Below, one piece after another: positions 1-11,327 of a DNA stretch of 64,000 nucleotides; within the stretch, counting starts at the first letter, position 1, and every line of letters starts with the position of its first letter. The stretch is from Streptomyces sp. HPF1205 (GTDB taxonomy: Bacteria > Actinomycetota > Actinomycetes > Streptomycetales > Streptomycetaceae). Below the pieces are notes generated by a model. It ran no database searches. It saw nothing but the letters and a program-made list of their open reading frames with translations, and was not told where the DNA came from. The stretch is taken from the NCBI RefSeq assembly GCF_020400825.1, contig NZ_JAINVH010000014.1:124001-188000 (forward strand), given 5' to 3'. The position numbers were made by a program, and so were the translations under genes.

Positions 1-21
1 CGGGTTAACCTTCTGGCCCAT
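1..21 (-). CDS. rpsC: 30S ribosomal protein S3, N-terminal fragment (gene runs off the window)
   Basis: Only the first seven codons are in the window. Read on the minus strand they give MGQKVNP, the usual start of bacterial S3. The ATG (19-21) overlaps the TAA stop of rplV by one base (TAATG), the tight coupling expected inside the S10 operon. The rest of the gene lies before position 1. Confidence 0.85.
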
Positions 22-368
22 TACCGGGTCCCTTCCTTGCTGGCGACGACCACGGTGATGTGGCTGGTCCGCTTGCGGATCCGGTAGGCGCGGCCCTGGG
101 CGCGCGGACGGAACCGCTTCAGGGTCGGGCCCTCGTCCACGTACGCCTCGCTGATGTACAGCGACTTCGGGTCCGTGTGGTCGTAGTTGTGCGCGGCGTT
201 GGCGATGGCGCTGTCCAGCACCTTGCCGACCGGCACGCTCGCGGCCTGCGGCGTGAATCGCAGGACCGCCTGAGCCTCCGTGGCGTCCATGCCACGGATG
301 AGGTCCACCACGCGGCGGGCCTTCATGGGCGTGACGCGGATGTACCGCGCCTGGGCCCTGGCTTCCAT
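21..368 (-). CDS. rplV: 50S ribosomal protein L22
   Basis: L22 lines part of the peptide exit tunnel and binds 23S rRNA. The 115-aa product starting [12 protein letters not shown] is typical of Streptomyces L22 and keeps the basic C-terminal hairpin ([20 protein letters not shown]). I chose the ATG at 368 because AAGGGA lies just upstream and the family begins there. An in-frame ATG at 392 would add eight residues (MTDTEGTT) and also has an AAGGA upstream, so the longer form cannot be excluded. The gene sits between rpsS and rpsC in the S10 operon. Confidence 0.95.
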   Translation of the reverse strand: MEARAQARYIRVTPMKARRVVDLIRGMDATEAQAVLRFTPQAASVPVGKVLDSAIANAAHNYDHTDPKSLYISEAYVDEGPTLKRFRPRAQGRAYRIRKRTSHITVVVASKEGTR

Positions 369-415
369 GGTTGTCCCTTCAGTGTCTGTCATGGTCTGGC
401 GTTCCTTGCCGCTGA

Positions 416-697
416 TCAGCGACGACGCGACTTGCGGTCGTCCTTCTCGTGGCCGCGGAAGGTGCGGGTCGGCGCGAACTCGCCGAGCTTGTGGCCGACC
501 ATCGACTCAGTGACGAACACCGGGACGTGCTTACGGCCGTCGTGCACCGCGATCGTGTGGCCCAGCATCGCCGGGACGATCATCGAGCGGCGGGACCAGG
601 TCTTGATGACGTTCTTGGTGCCGGCTTCGTTCTGGGCGTCCACCTTCTTGCTCAGGTGGTCGTCGACGAAGGGCCCCTTCTTGAGACTGCGCGGCAT
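416..697 (-). CDS. rpsS: 30S ribosomal protein S19
   Basis: S19 sits in the 30S head near the A-site tRNA. The 93-aa product begins [15 protein letters not shown], and its centre ([20 protein letters not shown]) and end ([20 protein letters not shown]) match the universal S19 pattern at normal length. It lies 12 nt downstream of rplB and 47 nt upstream of rplV, in the conserved rplB-rpsS-rplV order, so translation is probably coupled along the S10 mRNA. Confidence 0.97.
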   Translation of the reverse strand: MPRSLKKGPFVDDHLSKKVDAQNEAGTKNVIKTWSRRSMIVPAMLGHTIAVHDGRKHVPVFVTESMVGHKLGEFAPTRTFRGHEKDDRKSRRR

Positions 698-709
698 CTA
701 CACCCGCTC

Positions 710-1546
710 CTAGCGCTTCTTGTTCGTCTTGCGGCGGCGGAGGATCAGCTTGCTGCTCGCCTTCTTGGGAGAGCGGGTGCGACCCTCCTTCTGACCCCAG
801 GGGGAGACCGGGTGGCGGCCACCCGAGGTCTTGCCCTCACCACCACCGTGCGGGTGGTCCACCGGGTTCATGGCGACACCGCGGACGGTCGGGCGGACGC
901 CCTTCCAGCGCATGCGGCCGGCCTTGCCCCAGTTGATGTTGGACTGCTCGGCGTTGCCGACCTCGCCGATGGTGGCGCGGCAGCGCACGTCCACCATCCG
1001 GACCTCGCCGGACGGCATGCGAAGGGTGGCCATGTTGCCCTCCTTCGCCAGCAGCTGCACCGAAGATCCCGCGGAGCGGGAGATCTTGGCGCCGCCGCCG
1101 GGCCGCAGCTCGATCGCGTGGATCGTGGTGCCGACCGGGATGTTGCGCAGCGGGAGGTTGTTGCCCGGCTTGATGTCGGCGCCCGCGCCGTTCTCGATCC
1201 GGTCGCCCTGTCGCAGCCGGGCCGGGGCGAGGATGTAGCGCTTCTCGCCGTCGGCGTAGTGCAGCAGCGCGATGCGCGCGGTGCGGTTGGGGTCGTACTC
1301 GATGTGCGCGACCTTCGCGGGCACGCCGTCCTTGTCGTGCCGCCGGAAGTCGATGACACGGTAGGCGCGCTTGTGGCCACCGCCCTGGTGGCGGACGGTC
1401 ACACGACCGGCGTTGTTACGGCCGCCCTTGCTGTGCAGCGGGCGGACCAGCGACTTCTCCGGCGTGGACCGCGTGATCTCGACAAAGTCGGCGACGCTGG
1501 AGCCACGACGGCCCGGGGTCGTCGGCTTGTACTTGCGGATACCCAT
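710..1546 (-). CDS. rplB: 50S ribosomal protein L2
   Basis: L2 is needed for subunit joining and supports the peptidyl transferase centre. The product is 278 aa, normal for the family. It has the N-terminal [17 protein letters not shown] segment and the C-terminal region [20 protein letters not shown], which carries the functionally important histidine near the catalytic centre. It lies in the S10 operon between rplW and rpsS and starts with ATG. Confidence 0.98.
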   Translation of the reverse strand: MGIRKYKPTTPGRRGSSVADFVEITRSTPEKSLVRPLHSKGGRNNAGRVTVRHQGGGHKRAYRVIDFRRHDKDGVPAKVAHIEYDPNRTARIALLHYADGEKRYILAPARLRQGDRIENGAGADIKPGNNLPLRNIPVGTTIHAIELRPGGGAKISRSAGSSVQLLAKEGNMATLRMPSGEVRMVDVRCRATIGEVGNAEQSNINWGKAGRMRWKGVRPTVRGVAMNPVDHPHGGGEGKTSGGRHPVSPWGQKEGRTRSPKKASSKLILRRRKTNKKR

Positions 1547-1597
1547 TGTCTCTCAGTCCTCGGAATTTTCCGGACTATCAGGACGTCCCGGCCGCCG

Positions 1598-1936
1598 TCA
1601 GGCGGTCGGAGCGCCGAAGATGTCGATGCGGTCGCCCTCGGCGAGGGTCACGATGGCGCGCTTGGTGTCGGCGCGCTTGCCGAAGCCGGTACGGGTGCGC
1701 TTGCGCTTGCCCGGCCGGTTGATCGTGTTGACCCCGATGACCTTGACCTGGAAGACCGCCTCGACGGCCTGCTTGATCTGGGTCTTGTTGGCGCGCGGGT
1801 CGACGATGAACGTGTACTTGTTCTCGTCCAGCAGCGCGTAGCTCTTCTCGGAGACCACCGGCTTGAACAGGATGTCACGGGGGTCCGTGTACGTCTTGCT
1901 GGTGACGGCGGTCTGCGTCACGGTCTGCTCGGCCAT
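1598..1936 (-). CDS. rplW: 50S ribosomal protein L23
   Basis: L23 sits at the tunnel exit and is the docking site for trigger factor and SRP. The 112-aa product has a 20-residue Thr/Gln-rich N-terminal extension before the L23 core ([19 protein letters not shown]) and ends in a usual basic loop ([16 protein letters not shown]). Its ATG overlaps the rplD stop by one base (TGATG), indicating translational coupling. Confidence 0.97.
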   Translation of the reverse strand: MAEQTVTQTAVTSKTYTDPRDILFKPVVSEKSYALLDENKYTFIVDPRANKTQIKQAVEAVFQVKVIGVNTINRPGKRKRTRTGFGKRADTKRAIVTLAEGDRIDIFGAPTA

Positions 1937-2592
1937 CAGGCGTCGCTCCCTTCGGTCTCGGCGGCGCCGTTGCCGACACCCACGAACCGGTCGAAGGCGG
2001 CCTTGGTGAAGACCACGTCGTCGGAGACGAGCACGTCGTACGTGTTCAGCTGGCCGGCGTCCAGGATGTGCACCTGGGGCAGGTTGCGCGCCGACAGCCA
2101 GGCGGCCTCGTCGGAGCGCTCCAGGACCAGCAGCACGTGCTTGCGCTCGCTGATCCTGCCCAGCAGGCTCTTCGCGGCCTTGGTCGACGGGGCCTCGCCC
2201 TCGACGACGCCGGTCACGACGTGGACGCGGTTGTGGCGCGCCCGGTCGGTGAGGGCACCGCGCAGCGCGGCGGCCTTCATCTTCTTCGGGGTCCGCTGCG
2301 AGTAGTCGCGCGGCACGGGGCCGTGCACGACGCCACCGCCGGCGAACTGCGGCGCGCGGGTCGAGCCCTGGCGGGCCCGGCCGGTGCCCTTCTGGCGGTA
2401 CGGCTTCTTGCCGCCACCGCGGACCTCGCCGCGCGTCTTGGTCTTGTGCGTGCCCTGGCGGGCCGCGGCCAGCTGCGCGACGACGACCTGGTGGATCAGC
2501 GGGATGCTGACCTTGGCGTCGAAGATCTCGGCCGGGAGCTCTACGGTCCCGGCGGTGTCGCCGGACGGCGACAGGATGTCAATGGTGCTCAT
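1936..2592 (-). CDS. rplD: 50S ribosomal protein L4
   Basis: L4 lines the exit tunnel through a long loop, visible here as [19 protein letters not shown] followed by [12 protein letters not shown]. In Gram-negative bacteria L4 also represses the S10 operon. No such regulation is evident from this sequence. Length is 218 aa, typical for actinobacteria. It lies 4 nt after rplC and overlaps rplW. Confidence 0.97.
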   Translation of the reverse strand: MSTIDILSPSGDTAGTVELPAEIFDAKVSIPLIHQVVVAQLAAARQGTHKTKTRGEVRGGGKKPYRQKGTGRARQGSTRAPQFAGGGVVHGPVPRDYSQRTPKKMKAAALRGALTDRARHNRVHVVTGVVEGEAPSTKAAKSLLGRISERKHVLLVLERSDEAAWLSARNLPQVHILDAGQLNTYDVLVSDDVVFTKAAFDRFVGVGNGAAETEGSDA

Positions 2593-2596
2593 ATCC

Positions 2597-3241
2597 TCAG
2601 GCCCCCTTGGCCGCGGTGCGGACCAGGACGAGGCCGCCGTTCGGACCAGGAACCGCGCCCTTGATCAGGAGCAGGCCCTTCTCCGCGTCAACGGCGTGGA
2701 CGGTCAGGTTCTGGGTGGTGACCCGCTCGTTGCCCATGCGGCCGGCCATGCGCAGGCCCTTGAACACGCGGCCCGGGGTGGCGCAGCCGCCGATGGAGCC
2801 CGGGGAGCGGTGCTTGCGCTGCACACCGTGGCCGGCGCCGAGGCCGCCGAAGTTGTGCCGCTTCATGACACCGGCGAAGCCCTTGCCCTTGCTCTTGCCG
2901 GTCACGTCCACCTTGACGCCGGCCTCGAACACCGTGGCGGTGATCTCCTGGCCGAGCGTGTACTCGGTGGCGTCGGCGGTGCGCAGCTCCACCAGGTGGC
3001 GGCGCGGGGTGACGTCGGCCTTGGCGAAGTGGCCCTTGAGCGGCTTGTTCACCTTGCGCGGGTCGATCTCGCCGAACGCGAGCTGGACCGCCTCGTAGCC
3101 GTCGGTGTCGTTGGTACGCACCTGGGTGACGACGTTGGGACCGGCCTTGACCACGGTCACCGGGACGACACGGTTGTTCTCGTCCCAGACCTGGGTCATG
3201 CCGAGCTTCTCGCCCAGGATGCCCTTGATCTGCTTGGTCAT
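2597..3241 (-). CDS. rplC: 50S ribosomal protein L3
   Basis: L3 binds the 3' part of 23S rRNA early in assembly and reaches toward the peptidyl transferase centre. The 214-aa protein starts [19 protein letters not shown]. It has the central extension [20 protein letters not shown], which includes the glutamine methylated in E. coli L3. The start is the ATG at 3241, 13 nt downstream of the rpsJ stop. Confidence 0.98.
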   Translation of the reverse strand: MTKQIKGILGEKLGMTQVWDENNRVVPVTVVKAGPNVVTQVRTNDTDGYEAVQLAFGEIDPRKVNKPLKGHFAKADVTPRRHLVELRTADATEYTLGQEITATVFEAGVKVDVTGKSKGKGFAGVMKRHNFGGLGAGHGVQRKHRSPGSIGGCATPGRVFKGLRMAGRMGNERVTTQNLTVHAVDAEKGLLLIKGAVPGPNGGLVLVRTAAKGA

Positions 3242-3254
3242 CTGTCCGCGCCTC

Positions 3255-3563
3255 TCAGAGCTTGATCTCGATGTCGACGCCGGCCGGCAGGTCCAGGCGC
3301 ATCAGCGAGTCAACGGTCTTCGGCGTCGGGTCGAGGATGTCGATCAGGCGCTTGTGCGTGCGCATCTCGAAGTGCTCGCGCGAGTCCTTGTACTTGTGCG
3401 GCGACTTGATGACGCAGTACACGTTCTTCTCAGTGGGCAGCGGCACCGGGCCCGCGACCTGCGCACCGGTACGGGTCACCGTCTCGACGATCTTCTTCGC
3501 CGAGGAGTCGATGACCTCGTGGTCGTAGGCCTTGAGCCGGATGCGGATCTTCTGTCCCGCCAT
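3255..3563 (-). CDS. rpsJ: 30S ribosomal protein S10 (first gene of the S10 operon)
   Basis: S10 is a 30S head protein and, as NusE, a partner of NusB in antitermination. The 102-aa product [19 protein letters not shown] to the end ([13 protein letters not shown]) is full length. The open frame continues far upstream, but the ATG at 3563 is the family start, so the upstream part is leader and not protein. It is the first gene of the minus-strand series rpsJ-rplC-rplD-rplW-rplB-rpsS-rplV-rpsC. Confidence 0.98.
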   Translation of the reverse strand: MAGQKIRIRLKAYDHEVIDSSAKKIVETVTRTGAQVAGPVPLPTEKNVYCVIKSPHKYKDSREHFEMRTHKRLIDILDPTPKTVDSLMRLDLPAGVDIEIKL

Positions 3564-4073
3564 GGCTACTCCGTAGTCCTTGTCTCTGTATACGCTCTGG
3601 CATCCGCTCGTCCGACCCACGCGGTCGGGCGTGTCGCGCCCCTGGCACATGATTCTCCGCATGCGGAATTCCCTGCCCCAGGGAGGTTCGTGGGAGAGAC
3701 CCCACCGGATGCCTGGCCGGAGCCGCACTGACGCTTCCCGGAAGATTCCCGTACGTCCGCCCCAGCGCTGCCCGGAGGGCAGATAGGACGACGAGTACTG
3801 TGGGACTCGCTTCCGGTCCTCCCGACGGGAGGCGCGCAGCATCGGCGCTCGACCGAGCAACTTGGGTAGTTTGCCATACACCGGCAGCCCGGCGCCAATC
3901 GAGCGGGTCAGCTTACCCCTGACGAGTGGCCCGCCAAACCTGAGGGCGGCCGGACGGCGTCCTCGCGCCGCCTCGTCCCCGGACCCCGCGCGAAACGGCC
4001 CCGCCCGTCAGGGGGAGCCGTGGCATGCTGAGCACGGAAGCAGCCGGGCCCATTCCGCTGAAGGAGCGTCGCG
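3564..4073. other. Divergent intergenic region upstream of rpsJ and the Uma2 gene
   Basis: About 510 bases without a convincing gene. On the rpsJ side it holds the 28-bp leader element at 3612-3639. I see no clear -35/-10 pair for rpsJ. TCCTATCT, read on the minus strand near 3781-3790, is a weak -10 candidate. On the other side AAGGAG at 4061-4066 is the ribosome binding site of the Uma2 gene. Short open frames here are GC-driven. Confidence 0.6.
3612..3639 (-). promoter_or_regulatory. Shared ribosomal leader element, S10-operon copy
   Basis: On the minus strand this 28-nt block contains CCGACC, a GCGTG loop and GGTCGG, a 6-bp hairpin, preceded by GCGCGACAC. The same block with one base changed occurs at 11027-11054 before rpsL. 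Both end about 50 nt before the first start codon (rpsJ 3563, rpsL 10977). Conservation of sequence and spacing suggests a leader-RNA or DNA control site shared by the two ribosomal operons. The mechanism is inference. Confidence 0.6.
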
Positions 4074-4649
4074 ATGAGCACTGCCCTGCCGCAGTGGATG
4101 TATCCACCGCGCGACAGCGGGTGGGAGGCGGACGATCTCGACCTGCTCCCGCCCGACGCCCCCCGCCACATCGAGTTGCTCGACGGAGCGCTGATCTTCA
4201 ACATGTCTCCGCAACGCAGCTGGCACGACCGCGTGATCCGGCGCCTCACCGCAGCGCTCGAAGCCGCCGCACCGTCGGGGTGGACGGTCGAGGCCCAGAT
4301 GACGGTGAAGCTGAACCGACGGAGTCGACCGGAACCCGACGTGGTCGTCGCTTCGGTCCCGTACGACCCGCGGCGCACCCGGTTCCTGCCTGCCGATGTC
4401 GCGCTGCTGGTCGAAGTGGTGTCGGCGGAGTCGGAGGACCGCGACCGGCGATACAAGCCCGGGCTGTACGCCGACGCGGGTGTTCGGAACCTGTGGCGTA
4501 TCGAGGACGAGGACGGGCTGCCCGTCATCCACACCTACGAGCTGGACGACACCACTCGCGGCTACGTGGCCACGGGCGTGCACCGGGATGCGTTCATGGC
4601 CGCCGTTCCGTTCCGCGTCGAGCTCAACCCCGGGGCGCTTGCCCGCTGA
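4074..4649 (+). CDS. Uma2-family (DUF820) PD-(D/E)XK nuclease-like protein
   Basis: The 191-aa product has the Uma2/DUF820 layout: an N-terminal region ending IELLDGALIFNMSP, a strand with EPDVVVA (metal-binding Asp), then LLVEVVSAESEDRDRRYKPGLYADAGV, whose Glu and Lys complete a PD-(D/E)XK-type active site. Such proteins are abundant in Streptomyces, and their biological role is mostly unknown. The start is the ATG at 4074 with AAGGAG eight bases upstream. It is divergent from rpsJ. The next gene follows after about 110 bases, so co-transcription is possible but not shown. Confidence 0.85.
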   Translation: MSTALPQWMYPPRDSGWEADDLDLLPPDAPRHIELLDGALIFNMSPQRSWHDRVIRRLTAALEAAAPSGWTVEAQMTVKLNRRSRPEPDVVVASVPYDPRRTRFLPADVALLVEVVSAESEDRDRRYKPGLYADAGVRNLWRIEDEDGLPVIHTYELDDTTRGYVATGVHRDAFMAAVPFRVELNPGALAR

Positions 4650-4758
4650 ACTCGCCCCGCGCTCCGGAACCGGCGCCTGAACCGCCGCCGGAACCCGCAA
4701 CGCCGAACACGCGTCCACGGGGCGGAACCCCGGCCCGCCCGGAGCGCTCTTCACAGGT

Positions 4759-6558
4759 ATGAGGGTGCTGTCAGCAGGGGGGCCGTCCCGGCGCGGGCTG
4801 GTGGCAGCCGCGGTGGCCGTCGCGGCCGGAGCGGGCGGCGCGGTCGCGGGGTGCGGCGTCGGCGCGAAGGCCACGGCGCGGCGGCTCACGCTGCCGGACC
4901 CGCGCGCCACCCAGCCGTACCGGGAGACGCCCGCCGGCCAGGTGGTCATGAACATACTGGCGCACCCGGACGACGACCTGTTCTTCATGAACCCGGACAC
5001 GTACACCAGCCTGCGGGCGGGCGTCCCGGTGGTGTCCGTGTACGTCACGGCCGGAGAGGCGACGGGCGTCAACCACGAGCCGTACGGCCCGAGGAGGCAC
5101 CACGAACACGACCTCGACGGGTATTCCTCGGCGCGCCACCAGGGGCTGCGCCAGGCGTACGCCGCCATGCTCGGCCTGCCCCACTTCACCCCCTGGCAGC
5201 GGGAGGTGATCGCGCTCGGCAGCGGCATCCCCGTCGAGGTGGACACCCTGACCAGCGGCGCGATGACCGCCCGGCTGGTGTTCCTGCAGGTGTCCATGCA
5301 CGAGTGGGGTCCGACCGCCAGCCTGCCCATGATGTGGAGCCGCTCCGGCGTCGCGCTCCCGTACATCGTCGCCAAGGGCGCGCCCTCCCCCGCCGACAAG
5401 CCCGCGGTCTGGACCCGCGCCAAGCTCGTCGACGCCCTCGTCGACCTCATGGACCGGTACGGACCGACCCACATACGCACCCTCGACCCGGATCCCGACA
5501 TCCAGGTCCACGACAGGAAGCACCCCAAGGGCAGCGACCAGCCCGGCTACTCCGACCACCGCGACCACACCGCCGCCGCGCTGTTCGCCTGGAAGGCGAT
5601 GGACGAGTGGGTGGCGCGGTCCGCGGCCAAGGACGGCACGGTGCCGCGCTTCACCTCGGCCGCCTACCGCGGCTACTACAACCAGCGCTGGCCGAAGAAC
5701 CTCCCGCCGGCGACGGTCGCCCTCAAGGCGCGCTTCCTCTACCAGTACGGCGGCAACATGGCCTGGCACTGCGGGAACCCCAGTGGCTGCGGGGACTACG
5801 GCCAGGGCGAGAACGAGCCGCTGACCAACCACAAGGGCTGGATACGGTCCACCCACCCGCGCTATCCCGGTACGCGGACGGCGATCGCGGACACCCCGGG
5901 CGGACGGACCGCCTTCGAGGTGCTGGGGCTGCGGGCGGTACGGCGCACCGAGACCCGGCCCGGCGTGTGGGGCCCGGCGCAGGATCTCGGGGGCGGGCCG
6001 CTGGCTCCCGCGCTGTCGTGCGTGCGCACCCCCGACGGGACCGTCCGGCTGTTCGCCCTGCGCTTCGCCTCGCTCGAGGGGCACGGCGGGCGCAACGCGC
6101 GGGACATCGTGGTCTGGTCGCAGGGCCCGGGCTGGCGGTCGCTGGGCAACCCCGAGCCCGACGACGACCGCGGCCGCCGCGTCGGCTCGCCCGTCGCCCT
6201 GCTCACCCCCGACGGCCGGGTCCACCTCTTCGTACGCAACGCGGCACGCGGGCTGTCCGAGCGGGTCCTGGCCGACGGCCGCTGGACTCCGTGGCGGAAC
6301 CTGCGCGGCGGCGAGGTCCAGGAAGGGCTCGCCGCGCTGACCGACGCCTCGGGCCGGATCCATGTCTTCGGCGCCGGCCACGTGGCCGTGCACCACTGGG
6401 CCCAGGACGTCCCCGGCGGCCCCGTCGCCTACCGCCCGCTGAAGGGCCTGCCCCTCCCCGGCGACATCCCCGCGGCCCGCAGGTCGGGGACCGGCGTCGA
6501 GCTCTCGTACCCCCACCCGGCGAGCGGCCGGCGCTTCCGCCGGGACCTGGTCCTCTGA
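4759..6558 (+). CDS. Secreted PIG-L family deacetylase with C-terminal beta-propeller-like domain (Tat lipoprotein)
   Basis: A 599-aa protein. The N-terminus has twin arginines (SRRGLVAAAV), a hydrophobic stretch and a lipobox-like VAGC near residue 32, suggesting Tat export and lipid anchoring. Residues about 60-330 are a PIG-L/LmbE zinc N-deacetylase domain with AHPDDD and a second metal motif SDHRDH. The final 230 residues contain repeated modules of the type PDGTVRLFALRF, PDGRVHLFVRN and ASGRIHVFGAG, resembling a sugar-binding propeller. Together they suggest deacetylation of an extracellular glycan, but the substrate is unknown. It lies alone between the S10 and str operons. Confidence 0.85.
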   Translation: MRVLSAGGPSRRGLVAAAVAVAAGAGGAVAGCGVGAKATARRLTLPDPRATQPYRETPAGQVVMNILAHPDDDLFFMNPDTYTSLRAGVPVVSVYVTAGEATGVNHEPYGPRRHHEHDLDGYSSARHQGLRQAYAAMLGLPHFTPWQREVIALGSGIPVEVDTLTSGAMTARLVFLQVSMHEWGPTASLPMMWSRSGVALPYIVAKGAPSPADKPAVWTRAKLVDALVDLMDRYGPTHIRTLDPDPDIQVHDRKHPKGSDQPGYSDHRDHTAAALFAWKAMDEWVARSAAKDGTVPRFTSAAYRGYYNQRWPKNLPPATVALKARFLYQYGGNMAWHCGNPSGCGDYGQGENEPLTNHKGWIRSTHPRYPGTRTAIADTPGGRTAFEVLGLRAVRRTETRPGVWGPAQDLGGGPLAPALSCVRTPDGTVRLFALRFASLEGHGGRNARDIVVWSQGPGWRSLGNPEPDDDRGRRVGSPVALLTPDGRVHLFVRNAARGLSERVLADGRWTPWRNLRGGEVQEGLAALTDASGRIHVFGAGHVAVHHWAQDVPGGPVAYRPLKGLPLPGDIPAARRSGTGVELSYPHPASGRRFRRDLVL

Positions 6559-6588
6559 GGAGCCGGTCTTCCGAGGAGCCGGTCTTCC
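6557..6588 (+). repeat. 16-bp direct repeat at the end of the PIG-L gene
   Basis: GAGGAGCCGGTCTTCC occurs twice head to tail (6557-6572 and 6573-6588), beginning inside the stop codon of the PIG-L gene. It is probably a local duplication, and no function is apparent. Confidence 0.8.
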
Positions 6589-6626
6589 GCGGGCCCGGCC
6601 TTGCGAGGACTCCCCCGGGTACGCCA

Positions 6627-6660
6627 AGGGGCCCCGCGTCCTGGTGAACGCGGGGCCCCT
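6627..6660 (-). terminator. Terminator after tuf
   Basis: A perfect 13-bp inverted repeat, AGGGGCCCCGCGT and ACGCGGGGCCCCT, with an 8-nt loop, starting 29 nt beyond the tuf stop. There is no long U-tract, as is usual for streptomycete terminators. Being symmetrical, it may also stop transcription from the convergent PIG-L gene. Confidence 0.85.
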
Positions 6661-6689
6661 GCCGGCCGGAGCCGGATGCTAGCGCGAGG

Positions 6690-7883
6690 TCACTTGACGA
6701 TCTTGGTGACCTGGCCGGCGCCCACCGTGCGGCCACCCTCGCGGATGGCGAACTTCAGGCCCTCCTCCATGGCGACCGGCTGGATCAGCTGGACCGTCAT
6801 GGCGGTGTTGTCGCCCGGCATGACCATCTCGGTGCCCTCGGGGAGGGACACCACGCCGGTCACGTCCGTGGTACGGAAGTAGAACTGCGGGCGGTAGTTG
6901 TTGAAGAACGGCGTGTGGCGGCCGCCCTCGTCCTTGGACAGGATGTACGCCTGCGCCTCGAACTCGGTGTGCGGGGTGACCGAACCCGGCTTGATGATGA
7001 CCTGGCCGCGCTCGACGTCCTCGCGCTTGATGCCGCGGAGCAGCAGACCGACGTTCTCACCGGCCTGGCCCTCGTCGAGGAGCTTGCGGAACATCTCGAT
7101 ACCGGTGACGGTGGTCGAGGTCTTCTGCTCCTTGATGCCGATGATGTCGACCGTCTCGTTGACCTTCAGGATACCGCGCTCGATACGGCCGGTGACGACC
7201 GTACCGCGACCGGTGATCGTGAAGACGTCCTCGATCGGCATCAGGAACGGCTTGTCGACGTCACGCTCGGGGGTGGGGATGGCCTCGTCCACGGCCTTCA
7301 TCAGGCCGAGGAGCTTGTCGCCCCACTCCTTGTCGCCCTCAAGGGCCTTGAGCGCGGAGACGCGCACGACCGGCAGGTCGTCGCCCGGGAACTCGTACTC
7401 GGAGAGCAGCTCACGGACCTCGAGCTCGACGAGCTCCAGGATCTCCTCGTCGTCCACCATGTCCGCCTTGTTCAGGGCGACCACGATGTACGGCACGCCG
7501 ACCTGGCGGGCCAGGAGCACGTGCTCCTTGGTCTGCGGCATCGGGCCGTCGGTGGCGGCGACCACCAGGATGGCGCCGTCCATCTGCGCCGCACCGGTGA
7601 TCATGTTCTTGATGTAGTCCGCGTGACCGGGGCAGTCGACGTGGGCGTAGTGACGCGTCTCGGTCTGGTACTCGACGTGCGCGATGGAGATGGTGATACC
7701 GCGCTGGCGCTCCTCGGGAGCCTTGTCGATCTGGTCGAAGGCCGAGGCCTCGTTCAGGTCCGGGTACGCGTCGTGCAGCACCTTCGTGATCGCCGCGGTA
7801 AGGGTCGTCTTACCGTGGTCGATGTGACCGATGGTGCCGATGTTGACGTGCGGCTTAGTCCGCTCGAACTTCGCCTTCGCCAC
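6690..7883 (-). CDS. tuf: Elongation factor Tu
   Basis: EF-Tu delivers aminoacyl-tRNA to the ribosome A site as a GTP complex. The 397-aa product has the G1 loop GHIDHGKTT, the G3 motif DCPGHADY and the G4 motif NKADM, followed by the two beta-barrel domains at normal length. It uses a GTG start at 7883 with AGGAGG just upstream. It is the last gene of the str operon, 82 nt after fusA and followed by a strong hairpin. Streptomycetes often carry a second divergent tuf. This copy is the regular tuf1 type by position and sequence. Confidence 0.98.
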   Translation of the reverse strand: MAKAKFERTKPHVNIGTIGHIDHGKTTLTAAITKVLHDAYPDLNEASAFDQIDKAPEERQRGITISIAHVEYQTETRHYAHVDCPGHADYIKNMITGAAQMDGAILVVAATDGPMPQTKEHVLLARQVGVPYIVVALNKADMVDDEEILELVELEVRELLSEYEFPGDDLPVVRVSALKALEGDKEWGDKLLGLMKAVDEAIPTPERDVDKPFLMPIEDVFTITGRGTVVTGRIERGILKVNETVDIIGIKEQKTSTTVTGIEMFRKLLDEGQAGENVGLLLRGIKREDVERGQVIIKPGSVTPHTEFEAQAYILSKDEGGRHTPFFNNYRPQFYFRTTDVTGVVSLPEGTEMVMPGDNTAMTVQLIQPVAMEEGLKFAIREGGRTVGAGQVTKIVK

Positions 7884-7965
7884 TGGGGTCCTCCTGGAAG
7901 TGGATCTGTACGCCTTGCTTCATCGGCGCCAGGTGATCTTTGCTGGAATTCAAGCCTACGGCGGG

Positions 7966-10092
<2,127 letters not shown>

Positions 10093-10131
10093 GTGGCTCA
10101 GTCTTCTCTCGGTTCTCGATGGGGTTGCTGA

Positions 10132-10602
10132 CTACCAGCGGTAGTGCGCGAAGGCCTTGTTGGACTCGGCCATCTTGTGCGTGTCCTCGCGACGCTTCAC
10201 GGAGGCGCCCAGACCATTGCTGGCGTCGAGGATCTCGTTCATCAGGCGCTCGGTCATCGTCTTCTCGCGACGGGCGCGGGAGTAACCGACCAGCCAGCGC
10301 AGCGCCAGGGTGTTCTGGCGGCCCGGGCGGACCTCGACCGGCACCTGGTAGGTCGCGCCACCGACGCGGCGGGACTTGACCTCAAGGGTGGGCTTGATGT
10401 TCTCCAGCGCGCGCTTGAGGGTGATGACCGGGTCGGTGCCGGCCTTCTCCCGCAGGCCCTCCAGGGCACCGTAGACGATGCGCTCGGCGGTGGAGCGCTT
10501 GCCGTGCAGGAGGATCTTGTTGACCAGCGACGTCACCAGCGGGGAGCCGTAAACCGGGTCGATGATGACCGGACGCTTCGGGGCGGGGCCCTTACGAGGC
10601 AT
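10132..10602 (-). CDS. rpsG: 30S ribosomal protein S7
   Basis: S7 organises the 30S head and contacts the E-site tRNA. The 156-aa product starts [13 protein letters not shown] and contains the conserved [18 protein letters not shown] hairpin and a C-terminal [20 protein letters not shown]. Its ATG is 3 nt after the rpsL stop, as usual for rpsL-rpsG. Confidence 0.98.
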   Translation of the reverse strand: MPRKGPAPKRPVIIDPVYGSPLVTSLVNKILLHGKRSTAERIVYGALEGLREKAGTDPVITLKRALENIKPTLEVKSRRVGGATYQVPVEVRPGRQNTLALRWLVGYSRARREKTMTERLMNEILDASNGLGASVKRREDTHKMAESNKAFAHYRW

Positions 10603-10605
10603 TGC

Positions 10606-10977
10606 TTACTTCTCCTTCTTGGCGCCGTAGCGGCTGCGGGCCTGCTTGCGGTTCTTGACGCCCTGCGTGTCGAGGGATCCACGGATGATCTTGTAACGAA
10701 CACCCGGCAGGTCCTTCACACGGCCGCCGCGCACGAGCACGATGGAGTGCTCCTGCAGGTTGTGCCCCTCGCCCGGGATGTAAGCGGTGACCTCGATACC
10801 GCTGGTCAGACGCACACGCGCGACCTTACGGAGGGCCGAGTTCGGCTTCTTCGGGGTGGTCGTGTACACGCGTGTGCAAACGCCGCGGCGCTGCGGGGAA
10901 CCCTTCAGCGCGGGCGTCTTGTTCTTCTCGACCTTGTCCTGCCGGCCCTTGCGGACCAGCTGCTGGATCGTAGGCAC
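10606..10977 (-). CDS. rpsL: 30S ribosomal protein S12
   Basis: S12 controls decoding accuracy and is the classic streptomycin target protein. The 123-aa product has Lys at positions 43 (TTTPKKPNS) and 88 (GGRVKDLPG), the streptomycin-sensitive residues, so no rpsL resistance allele is present. It starts with GTG at 10977. As the first gene of the str operon it has a convincing promoter at 11173-11201 and a leader of about 190 nt. Confidence 0.98.
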   Translation of the reverse strand: MPTIQQLVRKGRQDKVEKNKTPALKGSPQRRGVCTRVYTTTPKKPNSALRKVARVRLTSGIEVTAYIPGEGHNLQEHSIVLVRGGRVKDLPGVRYKIIRGSLDTQGVKNRKQARSRYGAKKEK

Positions 10978-11026
10978 CGTTTCTCCGGTTTCTGTGTGCC
11001 GATCTCGATAAATCTAACCCGGGGAC

Positions 11027-11054
11027 CGACCCACGCGGTCGGGTGTGTCGCGCA
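11027..11054 (-). promoter_or_regulatory. Shared ribosomal leader element, str-operon copy
   Basis: Identical except for one base (T for C on the plus strand, position 11045) to the block at 3612-3639 before rpsJ, with the same CCGACC/GGTCGG hairpin. It ends 49 nt before the rpsL start codon. It lies downstream of the predicted promoter, so it would be part of the transcribed leader. Confidence 0.65.
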
Positions 11055-11172
11055 CCCCGCACGCTTCCGTAGTGACGGAGAAGTGCGGTAGGACGGCATC
11101 GCGGCCTCGGTGTTTCCCGCGCGGTCCGATGGCACGCGCAAGAACCCGGGCACACCCCAGGCACAAAGTCAG

Positions 11173-11201
11173 AGATTACCCAGCCCGTCAGCTCCGGTCA
11201 A
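11173..11201 (-). promoter_or_regulatory. Promoter of rpsL (str operon), vegetative sigma type
   Basis: On the minus strand: TTGACC (-35, 11196-11201), a 17-nt spacer, and TAATCT (-10, 11173-11178). This is very close to the HrdB consensus and would give a transcript starting near 11165, about 190 nt before the rpsL GTG. Confidence 0.8.
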
Positions 11202-11327
11202 AACAGATCTCCGACGGCGATAAGGGCACCGGCCCGGAAGGCCCGGCGGCCCGCACGCGCCGGACACCCGGCCGCGGCCCGCCGGACACCCGGGCGCCGC
11301 CCGCCGGCCGTGCGCGGTCCACGCCCG

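Larger units (their letters stand above)
10978..11327. other. rpsL upstream region
   Basis: About 350 bases without a gene. It contains the leader element (11027-11054), the rpsL promoter (11173-11201) and, further out, GC-rich spacer with repeated GGACACCCG-type words leading to the DUF1707 gene stop at 11328. Small open frames here overlap the leader and look spurious. Confidence 0.7.

Noticed and set aside
449-2305. 618-codon plus-strand frame across the S10 operon
   Set aside because: It covers several well-defined ribosomal genes on the other strand and has no recognisable domain.
10606-10977. Streptomycin-resistance allele of rpsL
   Set aside because: Lys43 and Lys88 are both wild type.
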